Origin: Cladorrhinum sp. PSN259
Lineage: Eukaryota > Ascomycota > Sordariomycetes > Sordariales > Podosporaceae
Direction: 5' to 3'
Assembly (NCBI GenBank): GCA_033725935.1
Contig: MU867063.1
Span: forward strand, 62,001 to 126,000
Length of the DNA: 64,000 nt
The notes below the pieces were generated by a model. The model was not told where the DNA came from and did no database searches. It worked only from the letters and a program-made list of their open reading frames with translations. This document shows, in pieces, positions 44,956 through 55,029 of this stretch. The translations under genes and the position numbers were made by a program. Positions within the stretch are counted from its first letter, which is position 1. Every line of letters starts with the position of its first letter.

Positions 44956-45227
44956 ACACAAACATTCAACCCAAAATAATAAAGCGTTTCAGTAATAGTT
45001 TGAATTGTGCCAAAACACGTGCGTACCTCCAAAAACGTCGCAATTAGTGATATCTCCACCGACATGTCTTTGCCGGCCTTCGACCCATGATGTAATGGTA
45101 ATGCCTGCCATATCTCCATACCCTCCCAGTGGCCTAAAAATCTCCCAAATTCAATACTGTACACAGAGAAGCAGAATTATACATTTACAAGCATGCCCAT
45201 ACATGCAACATCATCTTTTACGCCCTC

Positions 45228-46789
45228 TCAAAGCAGCACTGCAAAGGCCAAGATGAGTGACAGTAGAGTAAGCATCACGGGCACCCGACCCATACTTCTA
45301 GCATTGGTAGGAGTAGACGTCGCTGCACTCTTACTGGAAGATGCCGAGGGAGATGTAGACACTGTTCCAGAGCCTTGAGCCGCGTCGCCACTGCTAACGT
45401 CGTCGCCGGACTCGGCTGCGCTCTGTGAACCCCCCCCTCTAAGGCCAGGCCCAGGACCAGCACCACTGGCCATGAACTGTAAGTTGCATCATCAGTATCG
45501 AGCTGCTCAGTGTCAACTACAAAATACGAGACTCACTACTCTAGCATTTGCTGGTATCGAAGGGAGCTTATCCGTGTCAACAAGCCAATCCGAGCCCTTG
45601 GTCGGGCAAGGCAGGGAATGTGTCGTCGATGTGAAACCGCCATCACCCTTGGGTGCCGGGTTTGCAGCGAGAGCATCGGCAAACTTGTTGAACCCGTCTT
45701 CCTCCTGAACACTTGATGACTTTGCTGATGGAATCTTGGCGATACCATACCCGTTCTCCTCCATGGCATACTCGTACATGAGCCCGCCAGAATACACATG
45801 AGTCATCTTACTGCTCATGAGAGCCGCAATTTCACCAAAGTCACGGCCATTGGTGAGACAGCCATACTCAGAGAGGCTATTCAACTAGTCAGCACAGATC
45901 TCAAACCCAATTTTCGGCAGAGTGACATACAAAATTGGAAGACCGTAGCCAGTGAAGTTTTTGACCTTTTGGTCCCATCCAGCCGTCATAAAGTTGGAAT
46001 TGCACCAAGAGTAGTCGTTAAAGGCAAAAAAGTCGCTCCTCTCATCATCGCTCCCGCAATTCATGTACTGGGCCATCTGCCACCGGTTCTGCGAGACATC
46101 GGCAGCCGAGTAGCCGACCGGGACCTTGCGGTAACCACGGCTGCCAATATACTGGCGCATATCACGAGTGACAGCCTTGACGTAGCGAGCAGACAGGGTG
46201 CTGGTGATGTTATCGTTGACCACCTCGTTGCCGGAAAAGAATGCAAGCGTGTTGTCATACTTGACGAACTCGTCAATCGTGGAAAACACGCTTTGAAGGT
46301 ATTGTGTGTTGTAAGACTGTGCGGGATCGAAGCGGTTGATTGAGTAGCGAGGATTGTTGGCATCGATAATAACGTATATGCCAGCGTCAGCCAGGTCATT
46401 CATGCAATCATCGTGGTTCTTGGAGTTGTCGGTGATGTAGACTCGGATCGTGTTGATACCCAACTTTTTGAACTGGGCAATGTCTCGTTCACAGATGGTC
46501 TTGTCGGCTAGGGGGTCCTGCATGGCAGATGATCCGCCCGGTTGGTAGTCGACGCCTCGCACATAAAACCGGTCTTTGCCCTGCCAGAAAGCTGAAAGAG
46601 TCTTGTATCAGCTATCGACTCCAACCAAATGCTGTTGACATGTGTGATGGATCGCTTACCATTGCCAGAAACGGTGACGGTGGGTAGCGAAGCCCTTTTG
46701 CTGGGCCTGTCTGGCTCAGTAGGAGTGGGCGTTGAGCTCCCAAGCCACGGCAGAGCGGCCAGGGCGGACGCCAACGCAAGGGAACGCAT
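45228..46789 (-). CDS. GPI-anchored 1,3-beta-glucanosyltransferase, GH72 (459 aa)
   Basis: Gas/Gel family enzyme that cuts and religates cell-wall beta-1,3-glucan at the plasma membrane. Exons 46660-46789, 45931-46591, 45537-45876 and 45228-45476; introns of 68, 54 and 60 bases. The coding sum is 1380 bases. A signal peptide (MRSLALASALAALPWLGSS) is followed by VRGVDYQPGGSS, IRVYITD and IIDANNPRYSINR. The acid/base Glu166 is in GNEV and the nucleophile Glu267 in SEYGC. The nucleophile codon lies just three codons after the second splice junction; choosing the downstream acceptor (TAG ending at 45877) avoids an in-frame stop and restores PIFLSEYGC. A Ser/Gly-rich stretch and a hydrophobic C terminus (VPVMLTLLSLILAFAVLL) mark GPI attachment. 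No X8/CBM43 cysteine domain is visible, so it belongs to the GH72-minus group. Confidence 0.93.
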
Positions 46790-47882
46790 GATATCTCTGA
46801 TTTCGAAGAAAGGATTGACAGCAATCCACGACTGATGGTGGTAAAACAGAGAAATTATTTCTAGCAAGAAGACTGAAAGACGTTCCAAAATTGTGAGCAA
46901 TGAGTTATCGACTTAAGAGCAGGCACAGACAAGAAAAGTAAAAAGCAGTAGTACGAGATGTCGAAAGGCAAGAAAAGCGAAGGTGTGTTGGTGAATGGAA
47001 GAGAAGAGAGACAGAGAGAGAGAGAGAGAGAGAGGAGAGGTGAAGCCAATTGAAGTAGATCGAGGCGAGCCGGTGCCCGTCGAACAAGTGCTACCCGTCA
47101 CTGGAAAGAGCATTTTGGTATTCCCATATATGGAGGGGAAAGGGAAGGATATACGGAAGCGGGTGGTTCCCCTTCAGCGTGGAATGTCAGCACCTGCAAC
47201 CAGATCGAGTGGACAGCATCCGAGGTGTAACTGCCCATGTCACCAATGCGGCAGAACACAGATTTCTCTCGAGTTCCATGTTCCCGAAGTTGGGGCAGCT
47301 CTTGCATCCAGTGAAATCAATTTCTTTCATCTCAGCTTGAGGGAGTGCTCCTTGACCGGGGAACAACCCACTTGGTGCAGTGGCCACGATTGGATATTCT
47401 CCTGCTCCCTCACGGACACCAGCTCCCGTCATATCCGTCTTGATCAACTGCACCGAAAGTGGTTCGGTGGTCTTGTGTCCTTCCAGGTTGTGCCTGCAGA
47501 GAGACGGAAAGATCGTCCGAACAGCTTCTCGAATTTAGTCAAATCTGGAAAGTTAAAATCTGAATGACACCGGAAAGGTTGAGAGTTGATCTGCACGTCA
47601 TTGCCAAGGGCGGAAGTCAGGAACAGAGCCGGCCACCCCTGTCAAGTACCTGACAGCGCCACCCCGGCCGTTTGCTTCCCCTGAATTGCGGGTGTGGACA
47701 CCCACACCTGTGCGTTTTTTTCGGCTGGTTACATACAAAGCTCACCACCTGGCTAATCAACCATCGATATTTTCATATAAACATATATACAATACCATCA
47801 AATCCCAACACAATGCAAGACCAACACACAAAACACCAGCTTAAAAGTAACCAATTCATACTCCCCAGTTCATAACCGACAA
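46790..47882. other. Promoter of the GH72 gene / 3' end of BZZ1
   Basis: Both flanking genes are on the minus strand. A GA repeat lies about 230 bases upstream of the GH72 ATG, in its probable leader or core promoter. No coding signal. Confidence 0.5.
47013..47034 (-). repeat. (GA)n / (CT)n repeat
   Basis: About eleven GA units on the plus strand, a CT tract in the sense of the GH72 gene and close to its probable transcription start. Confidence 0.9.
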
Positions 47883-50290
47883 CTAAACAGTCTGGACGTA
47901 ATTCGCCGGTACACTCTTCGTCACTCCTCCCTTCTCAACTTCTATCCACCCATCTCCGGTGTCCTCTTTGATCAGGACAAAGCGTTCACCCTCCGCCATG
48001 CTATGCTCGGCGTCGCTCCCAGCCGTATAATCATACAGCGCCTCAACATACTTGAGTTTCTTTGCACCTCGCCTCGGTGCTACTGCAGGACCCTTCTTCT
48101 TTACCATTGTCGATGCCCCTCCAATCGATGACCCACTGTTAGAGTATGACGAGGTAGGCCGCGCCGACTGTCCTGTGTGCTGTGGTGCAATCGATGCGGG
48201 CGGAGGTGCCGCCGAAACCTCCACGTAGCTCGCCGGAACTAAACCCTCCTTGTAGCCTGCTCTTACCTTGATCCAGCCAGATCCAGCTGAAATGGCATTG
48301 TTAGTTTCGAACCTGTACAGCCTATCCATCAAGCAAGTAACTTACTATCTGGCTCCAAAATGATTACGTCACGTCCCTCAGCTACAGTAAGCTCGCCTTC
48401 TCCTCCTGCCTCGAAAGCATATACCATCTTGCCTTTCTGCTCCGGCTTACTTGACAAGCCGTTCGGGATACTACCCGGCAACTCACTAATGTAGCTCTTG
48501 GGCGGTGGGGCGATGACACGATTTTTCTTAGCTCCCGTCGAGGCCGGTGTTGTTGTGTTAGTCGGCACGACAATTGAAGATATCGGTCGAGTTGAGGTTG
48601 GGATATCGGGAGGAGATTCGTCAGCTGGGGAGGTCATTGACCTCTGCGCGCTGGCGGCATACCCTGACCTCACAGAGTTGACCGTATCTGACCGACTGAG
48701 AGCAGGCAGCTCAGCGACATGATCCGTCGATGCTCTAGGCCCCCCTCCTAGACTAGATGTCGGTTTAAGTAGGGCGTTTGCGGCCTCCTGCCGTTCTTGC
48801 TTCAACTTCTTGCGTTCCTCTTTTGACTGCTCGCCCGGGCATTCTGCTGGGACCTTCATCTCGCACTTGCTATGGCACGTGTAACCGCAGTCCCGGCAGT
48901 CAAAGCCCTTGGCTGATAATCCCCATATCCTCTCTCCGCAGAGGTCACAGTTGGTAGGGATCTTGAATGTCTGCGATTTAAAGTTGTGGTTCTTCGCACC
49001 AAGCGTTACGTCGCCTACCGCCGAGGTAATGGTTGATGTTTCAACCTCTGCTGCGAGGCGCTTGCGGTCGACCTGATGTAAATCTTCTTGCGCCAAGAAG
49101 ATTTGCCCAATCAATGTTGCCTCGTCCTTTTGTTCCCTACCCTCTCGGATCCTCTGTTTCTGCTGCTTCATCGCTTCCACTTCTCGCCTCTTCTTGTCTA
49201 CCTCACGGCGCAGCTCTCCCAACTGGCTCTTGGATTTGTTCAGCACATTACGGAGGTACACCTTGGCTGAGTCATCTACTGCCATGGATTCATCGTCGTG
49301 CCATACTGGACTAGGCTCAAACACCTTGTCAGGTGGTTCTTGGAAGGCGCCCATGTTGTGCCGTATGAACATCATGGAATCCAAATGTGGCTGGTTTCGC
49401 GTGATCTCCTGGGTCAAACGTTCAACCTGGCCAACGCTCTGCTGAAGCATTGAAGTCTCGAGTTGAGCAGCGAGGGTCCATAGTGAGTTGAGTTTCATGG
49501 TTCGGAACTCGGAAAGATCCTGAAGACTGTCCATAACTTCGGGTAGATACTCATGGTAGTACTTTTCCTTCTGCTTGTTGGTGACGTTAATGGCAATAAT
49601 GTAAGTGTTTTTGACGTTGCTCATGTCGAAAATTTGCTGTTGGAAAGCGCTCTGTGCTTTGGCCTTGTCAAATGCCGACTCCGACTTCTTGCGCTTGCTC
49701 TCTACTTCCTGGCATGCTGTATCGTACTTGGTCTTGATCTTGCGCAGATCGGAATATTGTGAATCCCTCTCCTTTTCGAGCTTCTCGGCATAATCGGCAT
49801 GGCGCTTGCGCAAGTCCTCGAACCTCGTCGCTATTTGCTTCATTGGTTCTGCCACCTGTGTGACCAGGTCGTTTCCGTAACGGTCGTGTTCGTCGGCTCG
49901 CGCCTCGAGAGTGGTAAGATGGGTCGTCCATGTCGTTAGGGAAGCACTCTCGAGCGAACCAGGAGTCATGGTCGGGGTGTCGCCAACGCTCAGGCTCGTC
50001 GACTTCTTCGCCTTCTTCTCAAAGTACTTTTTGGCCAAGGCATTCAGCTTGGCGGCATACTCCTTTTCGATGACACTTCGCTCGCGGTAGAAGGACTGGA
50101 TATCGTCCAGCCAGGCGATACCATTGGAAACCCAGGCATTTGCTGGCTTGAAGCCATCCTATAACCCACGTTGAGTGGTTAGTCTAACGCTTTCCGAGCT
50201 CTCCAACTCCCCGCAGGGCCATCGTATCATAGGGGGCGAGCGAACCTTGAGCTCCGACCCGAGCGTCGGCGCAATGTCCACCTCAGCCAT
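47883..50290 (-). CDS. bzz1: BZZ1: F-BAR, C1 and two SH3 domains (753 aa)
   Basis: Membrane-bending adaptor that joins Las17/WASP at actin patches during endocytosis. Exons 50246-50290 (15 codons), 48346-50158 and 47883-48286; introns of 87 and 59 bases. The coding sum is 2262 bases. The F-BAR domain is at about 10-300 (DGFKPANAWVSNGIAWL, FYRERSVIEKEYAAKLNALAKKY at its start), with coiled-coil character around 320-360. A C1 zinc finger follows at about 406-455 (HNFKSQTFKIPTNCDLCGE, HSKCEMKVP). A Ser/Pro linker precedes SH3-1 (about 590-650, starting KMVYAFEAGGEGELTV) and SH3-2 (about 695-753, EALYDYTAGSDAEHSM, ending PANYVQTV). The short first exon restores the conserved start MAEV...LGSELKDGFK. 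The second intron lies inside SH3-1. It shares an upstream region of about 1 kb with the divergent DBP5 gene. Confidence 0.95.
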
Positions 50291-51334
50291 TGTTTTGTCT
50301 AAACATGAAAGTTCAATGACAAATAGTAATCATGCAAAAGCTATCTTTGGATCGATGAAAGATCAAGATCTTTGGATTCCGCGCATCAAGGTGCTAGTTG
50401 GATCTTTGGATAAGAGTGGGAGCACGTAATAACCGAAGATGGGCGAAGCAACGCGGATATGGAGCAAATGACCCCTCTAAGATTGGTGAGGTAAGGTGGC
50501 TAAAATTACTGCACCCCAGCTCTCCGAGCTGCCGACTTTCCAGCTGTGTCAGCGCTGTACCTTGCCAAGAACTTGTCTTTGTAGAGCTACAAATAGGTAT
50601 GCATCCTCAACTTGAAAATAGCATTGCAGTTAGGTACTGACGTTCTAGAAACCAAGCAGTCTTGTCTCAAAATACAACGCCCCCTGCTTTGTCTGTAGCT
50701 TTGATGGGATCTATTAGCCTCAAATATGGAAAGATGGTTTACTTCCAAGTTCAGAAGCAAGGAGAAGATTCCCCATCCAGCATCTGCGCAGGTTCCCGGG
50801 AGTTTGACAGGGATTTCTGAAATACACCGACAGAGAACCCTGATGAATTGCAGAGCTGCCTAACTTGTCAGGCGTCAGTGAAAGTGGGAACTACCCCGCC
50901 AAAAGTCCAAAGTGGGACCACCCAGGAAACTCCAATTGAAATTCCAGCCCCACCATCGTCGAACAGCTGCTTTTGGTCCCGAGCCTCCCCAACATTGACC
51001 GAGCCCAGCAACTTTCCTTTGTGGCAAACGCAGCGACTTGATTCAGCGACTGCGATTGCTTTTCACATTACGGCACCAACAAACACCAAGCGTGTTGAAT
51101 TCTGAGACAAACGTCTTTTATTTAATAATGTGAGTATCTCTCCCGACCACGCCCGTCCTGAAGCATCGTTGCTTTCGCGTGCGACTCTCACGACTCACAA
51201 TGGCCGACTATTCCTGGGTTCCGGACCGGGAATTGCGCTGCAGAAAAATCATTTTATGCGCCTACGGCACCCATGCCAACACTAACATATCTTATTCAGA
51301 GTGCGCTTTAGCCACCCAGATAAAGTACGCAACC
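50291..51334. promoter_or_regulatory. Bidirectional promoter region, BZZ1 / DBP5
   Basis: About 840 bases separate the BZZ1 ATG from the first base of the DBP5 leader intron, and both genes read outward. No coding frame is recognisable. CCAAT-like and TATA-like motifs are not clear, which suits a housekeeping pair. Confidence 0.5.
51130..51299 (+). other. Probable leader intron of DBP5
   Basis: Donor GTGAGT at 51130, branch-site-like CTAAC near 51281, and TTCAG ending at 51299. It lies 35 bases before the chosen start codon. Splicing removes two upstream ATGs, including the in-frame one at 51200 and its open frame from 51179. Confidence 0.6.
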
Positions 51335-52860
51335 ATGGCGGACCTTGCCAGTCGCATCACCAAGCCGGCCGAGGAGGCAGTCGCTTCCAACGTGGTCCCA
51401 GAAGACTCGACCGAAGGTGCCAATAGCGTTGGCCTTGTCGAGTCGTCTTACGACGTAGAAGTGAAGCTCGCCGATCTCCAGAACGACACTGAGAGCCCGC
51501 TCTACTCAGTCACATCTTTCGACCAGCTCGGCTTGCCCTCCCAGATCAACGATGGCCTCCTAGCTATGAACTTCAAGAAGCCTTCCAAGATCCAGGAGAA
51601 AGCCCTCCCTCTCATGATCAGCAACCCTCCTACCAACATGATTGCCCAATCTCAGTCAGGTACCGGCAAGACCGCCGCCTTCGTCCTCACTGTCCTGTCG
51701 CGCGTCGACTTCAGCAAGCCAGAGCAACCCCAGGCGTTGCTTTTGGCCCCAAGCAGAGAGCTTGCCCGTCAGATTCAGGGTGTTATTCTGACAGTGGGCC
51801 AGTTTTGCGACAACCTTAAGGTCGAAGCCGCCATTCCTGGTGCAGTGTCACGCGAGTTGGGTGTGCGAGGCAGCATTGTGGTGGGAACCCCTGGAACAGT
51901 CATGGATCTGATTAGACGCCGGCAATTCGATGTGTCCCAGTTGAAGGTTCTCGTTATCGATGAGGCAGACAACATGTTGGACCAGCAAGGTCTTGGCGAG
52001 CAATGCGTCCGAGTCAAGGGGTAAGCGTCAACGGACCATAGGCATCAACATGAAGCAACATTGACTGATAATGATGATAGAATGCTTCCAAAGACTATTC
52101 AGATCCTTCTCTTCTCGGCCACCTTCCCCGACAAGGTTTACAACTTCGCCAAGAAGTTCGCACCCAATGCCAACGAGATCAAGCTTCGTCAGCAGGAGCT
52201 CACAGTCAAGGGCATCTCCCAGATGTACATGGACTGCCCTGACGAGGGCAAGAAGTACGACATTCTCTGCAAGCTTTATGGTCTCATGACCATTGGCTCA
52301 TCCGTAATCTTCGTCAGAGTGAGTATTTCTCTAGCTTGCATTTTTCAGGTGTTTCTCAGATACTGACTGCCAAAATCTAGACCCGTGAGAGCGCAAATGA
52401 GATTCTACGTCGCATGGAGGCGGATGGCCACAAGGTGTCTGCTCTTCACGGCGCGTACGAGGGTCAGAACCGTGATGCCCTTCTCGATGATTTCCGCTCT
52501 GGCCGGTCCAAGGTTCTAATCACGACCAACGTCTTGGCTCGCGGTATCGACGTTTCCAGTGTGTCCATGGTCATCAACTACGATATTCCCATGAAGGGTC
52601 CTGGCGACCGTGAGCCAGATGCTGAGACATACCTCCACCGTATTGGTCGGACCGGTCGTTTTGGCCGTGTCGGTGTCAGTATCAGCTTCGTTTACGATAA
52701 GAAGAGTTTTGATGCGCTGTCCTACATTGCCAACTTTTATGGGATCGACCTCATTCAACTTAGCCCTGACGATTGGGACGAGACGGAGCAGAAGGTTCAG
52801 GATGTCATCAAGTCCAGCCGGGCTCGTCCTGACTATGCGCCCAACGCTTTGGGCAACTAA
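51335..52860 (+). CDS. dbp5: DEAD-box ATP-dependent RNA helicase DBP5 (467 aa)
   Basis: Remodels mRNPs at the cytoplasmic face of the nuclear pore during mRNA export. Exons 51335-52020, 52081-52318 and 52381-52860; introns of 60 and 62 bases. The coding sum is 1404 bases. All DEAD-box motifs are seen: Q motif (PSKIQEKALP), I (SQSGTGKT), Ia (APSRELARQ), Ib (GTPGT), II (VIDEADNML), III (FSATFP), V (TTNVLARGIDV) and VI (HRIGRTGRFGR). The DBP5-type N terminus MADLASRITKP, the ESSYDVEVKLADLQ block and the DNMLDQQGLGEQ insert distinguish it from eIF4A and other helicases. The frame is open further upstream, but MADLASR is the conserved start and the extra sequence lies in a probable leader intron. 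Confidence 0.96.
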
Positions 52861-55029
52861 GGAGGAGGGTCATACAAAAGAAAAATGTAGATGAGGTCAC
52901 TTCGCAAAGACTTTGCTCACCTGAGAGAGGAGCATTATCTCTGAAAGATGGCCAATCTGAGGAAACCTAATATGAGAATATTCAGGAGGGCTATGATGGG
53001 GATGGATGATTTGATTTGGTCATGGCATATGAGTCGGCATGACGAAAATTTTTCACATTGTGGCGAGGAGTTGTCTTTTTTATTTCCTGAGGGATGATTA
53101 TGAACTGGAACTGTTGATGGTCTGTAATTGAAGCACCCCCAACACCTGATAGATACCACCAAAAATGACGAGAACTGGGCAAATTTTGCCCCTGACACAC
53201 TTGATTTGGCGCCGTACCAGACTTTTTGGTTGTCTTGTTCACACAGGTCGCTACAGTGTCGGTGTATCACAGTTGGGGTTGCGTGCATACACTTTTCGTT
53301 GTCCTCTGGGGCGCTTGGGCGGGTCCCCCCGCAGCCGGGTGCGCGGCAAGGTCGGATGAATCGGGTTGAAGCTGCCAAGGTTTGCATTGTGAAGGTTGGC
53401 CGCGATGTGCATGACCATCCAGGTACCCGCGCTTTCTGGTTTTGTAGATCATCTCAACTTTTAAACTCAGCCCTACTTTCCTCTGAACAGACTTTTTGTG
53501 ATGCATTCAATCGTACTTCTTTGGTGCTTTACCCCCACAAGAATGAAGTGCCGAGCTGCGCCAGCAAAGACTACATGATCAAATGGGGTTTCATATTTAG
53601 TGTACCTAGATCTGGAGATAGCATGCAAGACGGTAATAGACTTGAAAATAAAATCTGCATGCAATAGGTAGCTAGTAAGAATCGTGGCAGTGAGTAACAC
53701 ACACAGGATGAAGAAGGGGCGGATTCGGCAATGATTGGCTGAAAAAGAACCCTCCACGTGATGGAGACACCACCACTCATACCAATTTTAGGCGCCCAGC
53801 AAGCGCGCGACACCAGCTTTTCATCTGAGCCATTCATTCGCATGCACTGCATTGGTTGAACTGCTTTGATTTGACGCATGGGGCCAAACTTAGATTTTCC
53901 TAGTTCGGAACCAAAAGTGAACTGCCACTTGCCGCAGGGGTTTCCCTCATGCAGGTTTTGCGGAAATGTCTGCAATATCCCCAGATGTCCCCAATGTGCT
54001 TTTTCTTGATCGGTTGAGCCAATGAGGCATCCGAGTCGTCGCCAACGAACACGGCAACGCTTGAGTATTTTCCGACATCGGTCATTGTTTACTTGTCGAG
54101 GTAAAGAAAAAGAGAGTATGACGCAAAGAGGCGGCAGAGTATCAAAAAGTACCCACGCGGAAAGCCAAAGCCAAAAGCCGCTCTCCGCTTCCCGTCCACC
54201 ATCTGCATGCCGGGGGCAAGGGTATGGATGGGGACGGTAAAAGATGGGATATGTGTGGTCGATCGGGAGTAACGGTGTCATTAAGCGCAGCCTGCAGCGG
54301 TAAGAAAAGAAGCAAAAGAGGAAAATAAGACAGAGCATGTCACTGCATAGTGCTAATAAGCAGCCTTCTTGTTTCCATGATGGAGGGTATCACACACATA
54401 TCCGGTACGACCTACGAGAGTCCCTTTCTCTTCTGTTGCCTGTCCTATCTACCTGTCACATCCTTTCCTCTCCATCTTTTTTTCCTCTATACGTTTCCTA
54501 TCTGTTGTTTCAAGTTTCTCCTTTTCCCACGAGGTTTCTTGTTTCCAATTTCCTTATCACACTCACGACCATTAAGATAATCCATGTGTTATTCCTTTGT
54601 ATAGGGGCGAAGAGTAGAGTCACTTACATCTCCTTTTTCTTCCTCTTTTCTTTTCCTACCTGGGTGCGGCCTCCTCGTTTCATCTCACTAGAATTGTACA
54701 CCTACCTCGCACTATGAGAGATGCAGGCCGTCTTCTTTAATGTTTAAGCCATACCGATATCAACACGGGACTCACTCACCTTCGCCCACCAGCCGCGGCC
54801 GCCACAGCAACCCCCCAGCGACGTTTTCGCCCCTCCCCGTGCAACCGCTCACGCGCCCCGACCTCAGGCTTTCTCAAAAGGCCTCCTAGCTTGGCTACCC
54901 ACTTGCCTATTCGTTTGCCTCCAACTATCTTGGTGGCCAGACTCCCTTGATAATAATTCTCCCTCCAAGTTCAGATGGACTAAGGAGAGGAGATAGCCAT
55001 ACTTCCCTCCCCTCCTTTCCACCCGTCAG
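52861..55029. other. Intergenic, DBP5 3' end to CFEM gene
   Basis: 2.2 kb without recognisable coding frames. A long pyrimidine-rich tract (54420-54670) and C-rich sequence to 54860 probably form the promoter and leader of the CFEM gene. Confidence 0.5.

Noticed and set aside
51179..51334. N-terminal extension of DBP5 from the upstream in-frame start
   Set aside because: It lies within a probable leader intron with a good branch site, and the conserved family start is MADLASR at 51335.
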